Below, piece after piece: positions 43,424 to 51,278 of a stretch of 64,000 nt of DNA. The position numbers and the translations under genes are program-made. Source of the stretch: Paracraurococcus lichenis (GTDB lineage: Bacteria; Pseudomonadota; Alphaproteobacteria; Acetobacterales; Acetobacteraceae); assembly GCF_030657435.1 (NCBI RefSeq), contig NZ_JAUTWS010000016.1:62001-126000 (forward strand), given 5' to 3'. Below the pieces are notes generated by a model that saw only the letters and a program-made list of their open reading frames with translations, was not told the origin of the DNA and made no database searches. The number at the start of each line of letters is the position of its first letter. The stretch's first letter is position 1.

Positions 43424-44764
43424 ATGCTGACCCGCACGCCGGCCGAGGCCGCCGCGCCTCCCGCCCCGGCGGCGGAGGTCAGCCTGCCGGAGATGCACCG
43501 CAGCGTCCGCATCCCGGACGCCGCGGGCTGGCTGCGCCGGCTGCTCGCCTTCGTCGGCCCCGGCTACCTCGTCGCGGTCGGCTACATGGACCCGGGCAAC
43601 TGGGCCACCGCGCTCGCCGGCGGCTCGGCCTTCGGCTACACGCTGCTCGCCGTCGCGCTGCTCTCCTCGCTGATGGCCATGCTGCTGCAGGCGCTCTGCG
43701 CCCGGATCGGCATCGCCACGGGCCGCGACCTCGCCCAGCTCTGCCGGGACCGCTTCCCCCGCCCGGTCAACCTCGCGCTCTGGCTGCTGGCCGAGATCGC
43801 CATTTGCGCCACCGACCTCGCCGAGCTCATCGGCACCGCCATCGCGCTGCAGCTCCTCTTCGGCATCCCGCTGCTGCTCGGCGTGATGCTGACCGCGCTC
43901 GACGCACTCCTCATCCTCTGGCTGCAGCACCGCGGCGTCCGCTGGCTGGAGGCGCTGGTCGCCGGCCTGATCTTCCTCGTCTTCGGCTGCTTCGCTGCGC
44001 AACTCCTCATGGCGCAGCCGGACTGGGCGGCGGTGCTCGGCGGCTATGTGCCGAGCGCCTCGATCCTGACCGACCAGGAGCAGCTCTACATCGCCATCGG
44101 CATCCTCGGCGCGACGGTGATGCCGCACAACCTCTACCTCCACACCGCCGTGGTGCAGTCCCGCGCCTATGGCGAGGGCCTGCCCGCGAAGCGGGAGGCG
44201 ATCCGCTTCGCCGCCATCGACAGCACCGCGGCCCTCTCCCTCGCGCTCCTCGTCAACTCCGCCATCCTGATCACCGCCGCCGCGGTCTTCCATGCCGGCG
44301 GCCGGACCGAGGTCGCGGAGATCCAGGAGGCCTACGAGCTGCTGACGCCGATGGTCGGCAGCGCGGTCGCGGCGACGCTCTTCGCCATCGCGCTGCTTGC
44401 CTGCGGGCTGAACGCGACGGTGACCGCGACGCTCGCCGGCCAGGTGGTGATGGAGGGCTTCCTCGGCCTCCGCCTGCCGCCCGCGATCCGGCGGCTGATC
44501 ACAAGGCTGGTGGCGATCGTGCCGGCCGTGGTGGTGACCTGGCTGCACGGCACCTCGGGCACCGCCCAGCTCCTCATCCTCTCGCAGGTCGTGCTCTGCC
44601 TGCAGCTCCCCTTCGCGGTGGTGCCGCTGATGCTCTTCGCCTCTGACCGGACGCGGCTCGGGGCGCTGGCCGCGCCGCGCTGGCAGGTCGTCCTCGGCTG
44701 GGCCGCCACCGTCGTGATCGTGGCGATGAACCTGAAGCTGCTCTCCGACGTGCTGGCCGGTTGA
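43424..44764 (+). CDS. mntH: NRAMP family divalent metal transporter
   Basis: A 446-residue transporter of about 11 helices. Helix 1 has the metal-binding VGYMDPGNW (Asp56, Asn59) and helix 6 the MPHNLYLH motif, both essential in MntH/NRAMP proteins, which import Mn2+, Fe2+ or related ions with protons. The consensus transport motif region (RSRAYGEG) follows. Length is normal (410-450). The gene is divergent from the SmtB-like sensor. A TTG inside its stop codon starts the next gene, a transglycosylase, so the two may be co-transcribed. Confidence 0.95.
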   Translation: MLTRTPAEAAAPPAPAAEVSLPEMHRSVRIPDAAGWLRRLLAFVGPGYLVAVGYMDPGNWATALAGGSAFGYTLLAVALLSSLMAMLLQALCARIGIATGRDLAQLCRDRFPRPVNLALWLLAEIAICATDLAELIGTAIALQLLFGIPLLLGVMLTALDALLILWLQHRGVRWLEALVAGLIFLVFGCFAAQLLMAQPDWAAVLGGYVPSASILTDQEQLYIAIGILGATVMPHNLYLHTAVVQSRAYGEGLPAKREAIRFAAIDSTAALSLALLVNSAILITAAAVFHAGGRTEVAEIQEAYELLTPMVGSAVAATLFAIALLACGLNATVTATLAGQVVMEGFLGLRLPPAIRRLITRLVAIVPAVVVTWLHGTSGTAQLLILSQVVLCLQLPFAVVPLMLFASDRTRLGALAAPRWQVVLGWAATVVIVAMNLKLLSDVLAG

Positions 44765-45561
44765 CGCCGGCCGCCCGGGCGGGCTTCACGCCGCCCGTGC
44801 ACCGCGACGCCGCCCCCTCCCGGCTGCCGGGCCGGCCTGCCCTGGCCCTCATCCTGTCCCTGGCCGGCCTGCTCCTGCTGCCGGCCCTCGCCGCGCCGGC
44901 GCGGGCGGAGGAGGACCCCTGGACCGCCTGCCGCCGCGCCATCGCGGCGGCCGAGCCGCGCTCCGGCCTGCCGCCCGGGCTGCTGCTGGCCATCGCCCTC
45001 GTCGAGAGCGGCCGCAGCGACCCGCGCACCGGCCGCTTCGAGCCCTGGCCCTGGTCCCTGAACGTCGAGGGCGAGGCCCGCCGGCCGGAGAGCCGCGCCG
45101 CCGCGGCGGCCGAGGTCGCGGCGCTGCAGGACGCGGGACGGCGCTCCATCGATATCGGCTGCATGCAGGTGAACCTGCTGCACCACCCCGGCGCCTTTCC
45201 CGACGCGCAGGCGGGTCTCGAGCCCGCCGCCAATGTCCGCTACGCCATCGCCTTCCTGCGCGACCTGCATGCGCGGCTCGGCAATTGGGCGGAGGCGATC
45301 GCCAACTACCACTCGGCCGATGCCGAGCGCGGCGCGGGCTATCACCGCCGCGTGGTGCTGGCGCGACTCGGCGCGGCCTGGGCAGCGGGCGGCGGGACCA
45401 TTCCGGTCGCGGCGGCCAGGGGGCTCTGCGCGCCGGGCATGGTGCCGGCGCTGCGCGTCTCCACCAGGGCAGCGAGGCCGCGCATCACCTGCCAGAGGGG
45501 GGCTCTGCCCACCTCGCACTCCCCCGCTGGGGCCAAGGCTTGGCCCCGGACCCCGCCCTGA
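44761..45561 (+). CDS. Lytic transglycosylase-like (SLT domain) exported protein
   Basis: A 266-residue exported protein. A signal segment ([23 protein letters not shown]) precedes an SLT-type domain: [17 protein letters not shown] contains the catalytic Glu in the ALVES motif, and [16 protein letters not shown] and [11 protein letters not shown] are the next conserved blocks. It would cut peptidoglycan glycan strands. The start is TTG 44761, overlapping the mntH stop, or GTG 44797. The last 20-25 residues (from about [12 protein letters not shown]) are encoded by the GGGGCC hairpin repeat, so the natural C-terminus may have been replaced. Confidence 0.8.
   Translation: MTPAARAGFTPPVHRDAAPSRLPGRPALALILSLAGLLLLPALAAPARAEEDPWTACRRAIAAAEPRSGLPPGLLLAIALVESGRSDPRTGRFEPWPWSLNVEGEARRPESRAAAAAEVAALQDAGRRSIDIGCMQVNLLHHPGAFPDAQAGLEPAANVRYAIAFLRDLHARLGNWAEAIANYHSADAERGAGYHRRVVLARLGAAWAAGGGTIPVAAARGLCAPGMVPALRVSTRAARPRITCQRGALPTSHSPAGAKAWPRTPP
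45494..45560 (+). repeat. GGGGCC hairpin repeat, copy B, inside the 3' end of a CDS
   Basis: The sequence reads like the minus strand of copy A (16618-16687) over its full length: a G-rich block, CTCGC(A/G)CTCCCCCGC, then GGGGCCAAG (45529-45537) pairing with CTTGGCCCC (45539-45547) and GGACCCC. It supplies the C-terminal codons and stop of the transglycosylase. Confidence 0.7.
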
Positions 45562-45600
45562 TACTGACCGGCAGACGTCTCGACGTCTGCCGGTCAGTAT
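45561..45600. repeat. Perfect 18-bp hairpin (40-base palindrome)
   Basis: ATACTGACCGGCAGACGT (45561-45578) and ACGTCTGCCGGTCAGTAT (45583-45600) are exact complements with a 4-base CTCG loop. It starts at the last base of the transglycosylase stop and lies between convergent genes, so it may act as a two-way terminator. It is followed by two more hairpins (45602-45631 and 45643-45676). Confidence 0.85.
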
Positions 45601-45601
45601 C

Positions 45602-45676
45602 GCGCGCAGGGTTGGTGTGGCGGCTGCGCGCCGAACCACAAGCCATACCGGGCAGCATTCTTGCTGGCCGGTATGG
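45602..45676. terminator. Two further hairpins between convergent genes
   Basis: GCGCGCAG (45602-45609) pairs with CTGCGCGC (45624-45631). CCATACCGGGCAGC (45643-45656) pairs with GCTGGCCGGTATGG (45663-45676) at 13 of 14 positions around an ATTCTT loop. The second ends two bases before the methyltransferase stop and could end that minus-strand transcript. Confidence 0.55.
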
Positions 45677-45677
45677 G

Positions 45678-46412
45678 TCAGGCGGGTTGCGGGACCCGGA
45701 CCAGGGTGAACAGGCCGAAGGGGGGACAGGGGAGGATCTCGGCCGCCGCCGCCGGGTCCTCCAGCAGGTCGCCCAGGGCGAAGTCGGGATGCCAGCCCAG
45801 CACGCGGGACAGCGGCGCCAGCGTCCGCTCGGCCCACCAGCGCAGCCCGCCCTCGGCCGCGAAATGGTTCACGAACAGCAATTGCCCGCCCGGGCGCACC
45901 ACCCGCCGCATCTCGCGGTAGAGCCGGCGCGCATCCGGCACCACGGTGGCGGTGAACATCGCCACCGCCACGTCGAAGCTGCCATCGGCGAAGGCCATGG
46001 ATTCGGCATCCATCTCCAGCAGGCCGAGGACGTTGCGCAACCGCTTCGCCTGCACCCGTTCCTTCGCCCGCAGCAGCATGTCGCGCGACAGGTCGATGCC
46101 GACCACCCGCTTGCGCGGGTCATAGAGCGGCAGGGCCAGGCCGGTGCCCACCCCCACCTCGAGCACGCGGGTGCCGGGCAGTCCATTGACCGCCGCGACC
46201 GCACGCCGGCGCCCGGGACCGGAGACGGACCCGAACACCTCGTCATAGACGCCCGCCCAGCGGCGATAGGCCTCGCGCACCGCACCCGCGTCGAGCGCGG
46301 CACGGGGATGGCCTATGCGGGCGTCCTGGAGCAGCCTCGCCTCGCGAATGCGTGTGACCCTTTTATGAATGCCTGCGCCGGTGGGGCTAGACCAGCGGGG
46401 GGCCCCTGGCAA
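45678..46412 (-). CDS. Class I SAM-dependent methyltransferase, PmtA-like
   Basis: A methyltransferase of up to 244 residues. The SAM site is LEVGVGTGLALPLYD, with VGIDLSRDML, DAESMAFADGSFDVAVAMFTATVVPD and the MRRVVRPGGQLLFVNHF block. This matches PmtA-like phosphatidylethanolamine N-methyltransferases of alphaproteobacteria, which make phosphatidylcholine, though ubiquinone/menaquinone methyltransferases look similar. Homology appears to begin near residue 40 (LDAGAVREAYRRWAGVYDEVFG), so the true start may be a GTG at 46280 rather than ATG 46412. It converges with the transglycosylase gene. Confidence 0.8.
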   Translation of the reverse strand: MPGAPRWSSPTGAGIHKRVTRIREARLLQDARIGHPRAALDAGAVREAYRRWAGVYDEVFGSVSGPGRRRAVAAVNGLPGTRVLEVGVGTGLALPLYDPRKRVVGIDLSRDMLLRAKERVQAKRLRNVLGLLEMDAESMAFADGSFDVAVAMFTATVVPDARRLYREMRRVVRPGGQLLFVNHFAAEGGLRWWAERTLAPLSRVLGWHPDFALGDLLEDPAAAAEILPCPPFGLFTLVRVPQPA

Positions 46413-46419
46413 CCCTTGT

Positions 46420-47289
46420 TCATCCCCGGGCCTGCCGGTCCGGCAGCGCCACCAGCACCCCGCCGAGCGCGATCACCCCCGCACCGAGCAGCGTCCAGCC
46501 ATCCGGCCAGTCCGCGAAGACCAGCACGCCGGCGACCGAGGCCCAGATGAGCTGGGTATAGGACATCGGCGCCAGCAGGCTGGCCGGCGCCCGCGCATAG
46601 GCCAGCACCAGCAGCCCGTGGCCAAGCCCGCCCAGCAGGCCGAGCGCCGCCAGCATCCCCCATTCCGGCAACGCCGGCGGCGTCCAGACGAAGGGCTGCG
46701 CCAGGCTGGTGGCGAGGGAGGCGGCGAGGCCGGTATGCAGGATGGTGGTGCGCGGGTCGTCGATGGTCGCCAGCCGGCGCGTCAGGATCTGGTAGACCGC
46801 GAACATCGCGGCGGTGCCGAGCGGCAGCACGGCGGCCCAGTGCACCGGCGCGCCGCCTGTCAGGAAGGGCGGCCGCAGCGCGATCAGCACGCCGAGCAGG
46901 CCGATGCCGACGCCGAGCCAGCGGCGCGGCCCCACCCTCTCCCGCAGCCAGACCGCGGCGAGGGCGACGGTGAAGAGCGGCGAGGCGAAGCCGATCGCCG
47001 TGCAGTCCGTCAGCGGCAGATGCACCAGGGCATTGGAGAAGAGCAGGTTGCTCCCCGCCAGCAGCAGGCTGCGGAGCGCCTGCAGCCCCGGCGCCCGCGA
47101 CCGCCAGGGCAGCCGCCCCAGCCAGAGCCGGAAGAACAGCGCGGCGGCGAGCAGGCTGAAGAGGAAGCGCGCCCACATCAGTTGCGGCACGGCGAACTGC
47201 GCCGTCAGCAGCTTCAGCATCGTGTCCATGCAGACGAAGACGGCGAGCGCTGCGAGTTGCAGCGCGACGCCGGCGAGGCGGCCGTTCAT
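46420..47289 (-). CDS. EamA/DMT family transporter
   Basis: A 289-residue protein with ten predicted helices in two EamA repeats; the first holds ARFLFSLLAAALFFRLWLG and NALVHLPLTDCTAIGFASPLF, the second PMSYTQLIWASVAGVLVFADWPD. Such permeases export or import small metabolites; the substrate is unknown. It lies upstream of the PmtA-like gene with only seven bases between the nominal ends, so the pair may be co-transcribed. Confidence 0.9.
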   Translation of the reverse strand: MNGRLAGVALQLAALAVFVCMDTMLKLLTAQFAVPQLMWARFLFSLLAAALFFRLWLGRLPWRSRAPGLQALRSLLLAGSNLLFSNALVHLPLTDCTAIGFASPLFTVALAAVWLRERVGPRRWLGVGIGLLGVLIALRPPFLTGGAPVHWAAVLPLGTAAMFAVYQILTRRLATIDDPRTTILHTGLAASLATSLAQPFVWTPPALPEWGMLAALGLLGGLGHGLLVLAYARAPASLLAPMSYTQLIWASVAGVLVFADWPDGWTLLGAGVIALGGVLVALPDRQARG

Positions 47290-47467
47290 GCCTGCGCGGA
47301 CGGGCGGATCATGCAGCCAGCATCGCCGCGGCCCAGCCGCAGCGGAAGCGCGAGCGGAGACGTGCTGCGATGCTCCCGGCGCGCGACGCCATCAAGGATC
47401 CGGCCATCCGGATCGGCCGATGACCGCGCCCGCGCCCGCGCCCGCATGGCCGGCCCCGGAAACGACG

Positions 47468-47490
47468 ATGGCCGGCGCGAGGCCGGCCAT
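47468..47490 (-). terminator. Hairpin downstream of gcrA
   Basis: ATGGCCGGC (47468-47476) and GCCGGCCAT (47482-47490) form a perfect 9-bp stem with a 5-base loop, about 35 bases after the gcrA stop. On the minus strand it is followed by CGTCGTTTCC, weakly T-rich. The rest of the gap 47290-47524 shows nothing recognised. Confidence 0.45.
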
Positions 47491-47524
47491 GACGACGCAA
47501 CACGGCGTGATGCGGCGGAGCGGC

Positions 47525-47998
47525 TTACGCCGCGTCCTCGCGCCGGTCGCGCACGCGCACATAGGCGACCGCGGCGTGCTCGGTGCAGTAGGGCTTGCTC
47601 GGCATCGCCTCCGCCGCGCAGAAGCGGAACTCCGGCGTGCCCGGCTCGCCGATCGGCCAGCAGCAGGTGCGGGCGGAGACGCGCGGGAAGGGCCGCACCA
47701 CGGCGGCGGGCGGCGTCACGGGCGCGGCGGCGGCCGGCGCCTCGGGGCGGCGGAGCGGCGCGGGCTCGCGCAGCGGCGGCGCGGCGACCGTGCGGCGCGG
47801 CGCGGCGACGGGCCGCGGGGTGGCCTGGCCTTCCGCCTCGCGGCGGATCGGGCTCGGCCGGGCCGGCAGGTTCAGCCGGTGGGCCTTGCCGACCACGGCA
47901 TTCTTCGAGACACCCATGCGCCGGCCGATCTCGGCCGTCGAATGGCCCTCCGCCCAGAGGCCACGGAGCTGCTCGATTGCCTCAGTCGTCCAGTCCAT
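47525..47998 (-). CDS. gcrA: GcrA cell cycle regulator
   Basis: GcrA is a sigma-70-bound activator that works at promoters carrying CcrM-methylated GANTC sites and controls the alphaproteobacterial cell cycle. The 157-residue product begins MDWTTEAIEQLRGLWAEGHS and has the HTH TAEIGRRMGVSKNAVVGKAHRLNLPARPSPI, a Pro/Ala/Arg-rich linker, and the C-terminal sigma-binding CCWPIGEPGTPEFRFCAAEAMPSKPYCTEHAAVAY. All are standard. GGGGAG lies about seven bases before the ATG. It is a single gene divergent in neither direction: the next minus-strand gene upstream ends at 48234. Confidence 0.96.
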   Translation of the reverse strand: MDWTTEAIEQLRGLWAEGHSTAEIGRRMGVSKNAVVGKAHRLNLPARPSPIRREAEGQATPRPVAAPRRTVAAPPLREPAPLRRPEAPAAAAPVTPPAAVVRPFPRVSARTCCWPIGEPGTPEFRFCAAEAMPSKPYCTEHAAVAYVRVRDRREDAA

Positions 47999-48145
47999 GT
48001 GGTTCTCCCCGAGCCCGACCCACTAGATGTTGTCGCCCACAAGATACGGTAGGCCAACGCGACCCCCTGCCACAAGTTCTGGCAGAGGGTCAGAACACGA
48101 AAAACTGTGGAAAAACCGGGGGAAAACATGAGGAAGAAAAAGCTT

Positions 48146-48184
48146 CGCCTCTCGCTTCGCATCAGAAACGCGAAGCGAGAGGCG
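48146..48184 (-). terminator. Rho-independent terminator of the family-5 binding protein gene
   Basis: CGCCTCTCGCTTCGC (48146-48160) and GCGAAGCGAGAGGCG (48170-48184) form a perfect 15-bp stem with a 9-base loop. On the minus strand it follows the stop at 48234 by 50 bases and is followed at once by AAGCTTTTTCTTCC, a U-rich tract, so it has both parts of an intrinsic terminator. Confidence 0.85.
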
Positions 48185-48233
48185 CGATGTTGCCAGATTA
48201 GGTCATTGTAACGATTGTCCCGCGACGGGCCGC

Positions 48234-49838
48234 TTACTGCAGATCGACCGTCACCAGGTCCTGGAACCAGGACTGTGCCGAGACGAAGCCGCGCACCCGC
48301 CGCGACATGGCGCGCGGATTGAGGTCGTGCACGATGTACAGCCAGGGCGGGTTGTCGACCAGACGCTCATGCGCCTTCGCATAGGCGGTGTTGTAGTCGG
48401 CCTCGTTGCGCGCATTCTCCAGCGCGGCGAAGGCTTCCTCGAAGGCCGGGTCGCTCCACTGGCCCCAGTTGAAGCCATTGGGCGGCACGAAGGCCTGCAG
48501 GAAGTAGCGCGCCGCGACCGCAGGGTCGGAGGAGGGCGAGGATGGGTTCACCGAGACCGAGCCGTTCAGGATCGGCGCATCCGGCGCCTGCCGCACCGCC
48601 GTCAGCAGCGTGTTCCACTCCGTCACCTCGAAGGAGACATCGACGCCGCAGGCCTCCTTCAGGTTCTGCTGCATGTACTCGTTCATCGGCAGCGGCAGCA
48701 TCTGCCCGGAGCCGCTGGCCGAGATCATCACCTTGAACTTGAGCGGCTTCTGCGGCGTGAAGCCGGCGGCAGCCAGCAGCGCCTTCCCTTTCGCCGGGTC
48801 GAAGCCATAGCGGTTCTCCGGCTTGCCGAAATTGGGGTCGGAGGGCTTCAGCCAGCCGACCGAGGGCTCCGCCGTGTCGTTGAGCAGCGAGACGAGGCCG
48901 GCGCGGTCGACGCAGTAGTTCAGCCCCTGCCGGACGCGGACATCCTTGAAGGGCGTGGCGCTGCCGCCGAGCTGGTAGAACCACGGCCAGACATGCGGGT
49001 AGCTGTTCGTCACCACGTTGAAGCCGGCCTGCTTCAAACTCGGGATCGCATCCGGCGGCGGCACCTCGATCCAGTCCACCTGGCCGCTGCGCAGCGCGGC
49101 GAGGCGGCTGTTCGCCTCCGGGATCGGCAGCAGCAGCACGCGGTCGAGCTTCGGCACCCGCGCCTTGTCCCAGTAGCCCTCGTTCTTCGCCAGCTCGGCC
49201 GAGACGCGCGGGGTGAACTTCGCCAGCTTGAACGGGCCGGTGCCGGCCGGCGCCATGGCCACCTTCGCCCAGTCGCGGCCGGCTGCCTCGAAGCTCTGCG
49301 GGCTGGTCATCAGGATATAGACGGCCATGTAGGGGAAGTAGCTGGCGACGCGGGTGGTGCTCAGCGCCACCGTCATGTCGTCGATCTTCCTGTAGCCGGC
49401 CAGGATCGGGATGCGGGCGCGGGCGATGCCGCTGCCGGCCGGCTCGAATTGCGGGCTGTCGTTCTTCCAGTAGCGGTCGAGGTTCCAGATCACCGCATCG
49501 GCGTCGAGGGCACTGCCGTCGTGGAATTTCACCCCGGGCCGCAGCTTGAAGATCCAGGTCTTCGGGTCGGCCGGGTCCTGCGACCAGCTCTCGGCAAGGC
49601 CGGGCCGCAGCGTCGCCGGCCGGTCGGCGCGGGAGAGGTCCCAGAGCACCAGCCCCTCGAAGACGGGATAGCCGAGGAAGCGCACGCCCTCGAAGCCGTT
49701 GTTCGGGGCGCCGGTGGTGGTCGGCACGTCGGCCGCCGTCATGGCAATGCGCAGCACCTTCTGCTGCGCCAGCGCCGGCGGCGCCGCAGCGAGAAGCGCC
49801 GCCAGGCCGAGGCCTGCGGCGCGGTGGAACAGGGTCAT
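48234..49838 (-). CDS. ABC transporter substrate-binding protein, family 5 (first of two paralogues)
   Basis: A 534-residue periplasmic protein with a signal peptide ending PPALAQ. The family 5 fold is shown by RIAMTAADVPTTTGAPNNG, AESWSQDPADPKTWIFKLRPGVKFHDG, GTGPFKLAKF and DVRVRQGLNYCVDRAG. The opening GAPNNGFEGVRFLGYPVFEGL is shared almost word for word with the gene at 51279. GGGAGG lies eight bases before the ATG. A clear terminator (48146-48184) follows. No permease is nearby; a flavin monooxygenase gene lies between the two paralogues. The ligand is unknown, probably a small organic molecule used by the monooxygenase. Confidence 0.92.
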   Translation of the reverse strand: MTLFHRAAGLGLAALLAAAPPALAQQKVLRIAMTAADVPTTTGAPNNGFEGVRFLGYPVFEGLVLWDLSRADRPATLRPGLAESWSQDPADPKTWIFKLRPGVKFHDGSALDADAVIWNLDRYWKNDSPQFEPAGSGIARARIPILAGYRKIDDMTVALSTTRVASYFPYMAVYILMTSPQSFEAAGRDWAKVAMAPAGTGPFKLAKFTPRVSAELAKNEGYWDKARVPKLDRVLLLPIPEANSRLAALRSGQVDWIEVPPPDAIPSLKQAGFNVVTNSYPHVWPWFYQLGGSATPFKDVRVRQGLNYCVDRAGLVSLLNDTAEPSVGWLKPSDPNFGKPENRYGFDPAKGKALLAAAGFTPQKPLKFKVMISASGSGQMLPLPMNEYMQQNLKEACGVDVSFEVTEWNTLLTAVRQAPDAPILNGSVSVNPSSPSSDPAVAARYFLQAFVPPNGFNWGQWSDPAFEEAFAALENARNEADYNTAYAKAHERLVDNPPWLYIVHDLNPRAMSRRVRGFVSAQSWFQDLVTVDLQ

Positions 49839-49897
49839 CGGCGGGGTCCTCCCGGTCTGAGGTGAGCCGGTGGGTAGCAAGGACCGCGCCAGGGCCC

Positions 49898-51208
49898 TCA
49901 GCCGGGATTGCGCAGGTTCTCCCGCAGCGTTCGGCCGGCATAGGCGGTGCGGTACAGGCCGCGCCGCTGCAGTTCCGGCACCAGCAGGCGCGTCACCTCC
50001 TCGAAGGTCACGGGAAAGACGGTGGGCGGCAGGATGAAGCCGTCGCAGGCGCCGGCGGTGAACCAGTCCTCCAGCACATCGGCCACCTGCGCCGGCGTCC
50101 CCGCCAGCAGGTCGCGCGGGCGCCGCACGGCCTCGGCGAAGCTGATCCCCTTCTGCCGCGCCACCTGCAGCATGCGGTCGCGGTGGCCCTGGACGCCCTG
50201 GTTGCTGCCCCCCGCCCCGTCCAGCGCCGCCGGGTCCTCGATCCGGCTGAGATCGGCGACCACCGACCAGGAGGAGGCGGCGAGGACCAGTTCCGGGTCC
50301 ACCAGGGATTCGATGAAGGCGGCCTTCTCGCGCGCGATGCTCTCCGTCTCCCCCAGCACCACGGTGACCGAGGGCAGCACGGCGCATTCGTCCGGGTCGC
50401 GGCCGATCGCCGCCATCCGGCTGCGGATATCCGTGCGGTAGGCGATTGCATCGGCCTTGGTGGCCGGGGTGCAGAAGATCATCTCCGCCCAGCGCGCGGC
50501 GAATTCGCGGCCGCGCGGGGAGGAGCCGGCCTGCATCAGCACCGGCCGCCCCTGCGGGCTGCGCGGGACGGAGAGCGGGCCCTCCGTGCTGACATAGCGG
50601 CCCTCGTAATTCGCCCGGTGGATCTTCGCGGGGTCGGCGAAGCGGCCGGAGGCACGGTCCAGGACCAGCGCGTCCGCCTCCCAGCCCTGCCAGAGGGCAT
50701 CGCAGGCCTCCAGCACCTCGTCCGCCATGTCATAGCGGGCTTCCTTGGGCGGCAGGCCCGGCTGGCCGAGATTCCGCGCCTCGAAGTCGCGGCCGGTGGT
50801 GACCACGTTCCAGGCCGCCCGGCCCTTGCTGAGGATATCGAGCGAGGCGAGCCAGCGCGCCGCGGCATAGGCCGGGGTGAAGCTGGTCGAGAGGGTGACG
50901 CCGAGGCCGAGGCGCTCGGTGACGCGCGCCATCTGCGGCAGCAGGACCATGGGATCGACCAGGGTGAGTTGCCCGCCGCGGCCGACATAATCCGCATAGC
51001 TGCCCTTGTAGAGGTCGGGGATGCCGAGCCCGTCGGCGAAGAAGCAGGCATCGAAGAGCCCGGCTTCCAGGATGCGGGCGCAGTCCTCCCAGCGGGAGGG
51101 CTCGAAGAGGTCGTCGAGCGTCGCGGCGGGGTGCCGCCAGGTGCTGGGATAGCTGAAGCTCGGGCCGGCCTTGAGATAGGCGACCAGGTGCATCCTGCGG
51201 CTCGTCAT
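49898..51208 (-). CDS. LLM class flavin-dependent monooxygenase (NtaA/SnaA/DszA-like)
   Basis: A 436-residue luciferase-like monooxygenase. The N-terminus (MHLVAYLKAGPSF), LEAGLFDACFFADGLGI, ISKGRAAWNVVTTGRDFEARN-type region (DILSKGRAAWNVVT) and QAGSSPRGREFAARWAEMIF are the pattern of the NtaA/SnaA/DszA group, which use FMNH2 supplied by a separate reductase to cleave C-N or C-S bonds in xenobiotics. GGAGGAG lies just before the ATG at 51208. It sits between two paralogous family-5 binding proteins on the same strand, suggesting an imported substrate. Confidence 0.9.
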   Translation of the reverse strand: MTSRRMHLVAYLKAGPSFSYPSTWRHPAATLDDLFEPSRWEDCARILEAGLFDACFFADGLGIPDLYKGSYADYVGRGGQLTLVDPMVLLPQMARVTERLGLGVTLSTSFTPAYAAARWLASLDILSKGRAAWNVVTTGRDFEARNLGQPGLPPKEARYDMADEVLEACDALWQGWEADALVLDRASGRFADPAKIHRANYEGRYVSTEGPLSVPRSPQGRPVLMQAGSSPRGREFAARWAEMIFCTPATKADAIAYRTDIRSRMAAIGRDPDECAVLPSVTVVLGETESIAREKAAFIESLVDPELVLAASSWSVVADLSRIEDPAALDGAGGSNQGVQGHRDRMLQVARQKGISFAEAVRRPRDLLAGTPAQVADVLEDWFTAGACDGFILPPTVFPVTFEEVTRLLVPELQRRGLYRTAYAGRTLRENLRNPG

Positions 51209-51278
51209 CGCGCCTCCTCCGGTGCCGGCGGGCGAGGGGGCCCTCCCCTCGCCCAGGCACACGGCATGCTGCCTATGG

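Noticed and set aside
49839-50387. Extension of the family-5 binding protein frame upstream to give 717 residues
   Set aside because: The extra part is antisense-like Arg/Ala/Gly text over the monooxygenase gene; the signal peptide starts at 49838.
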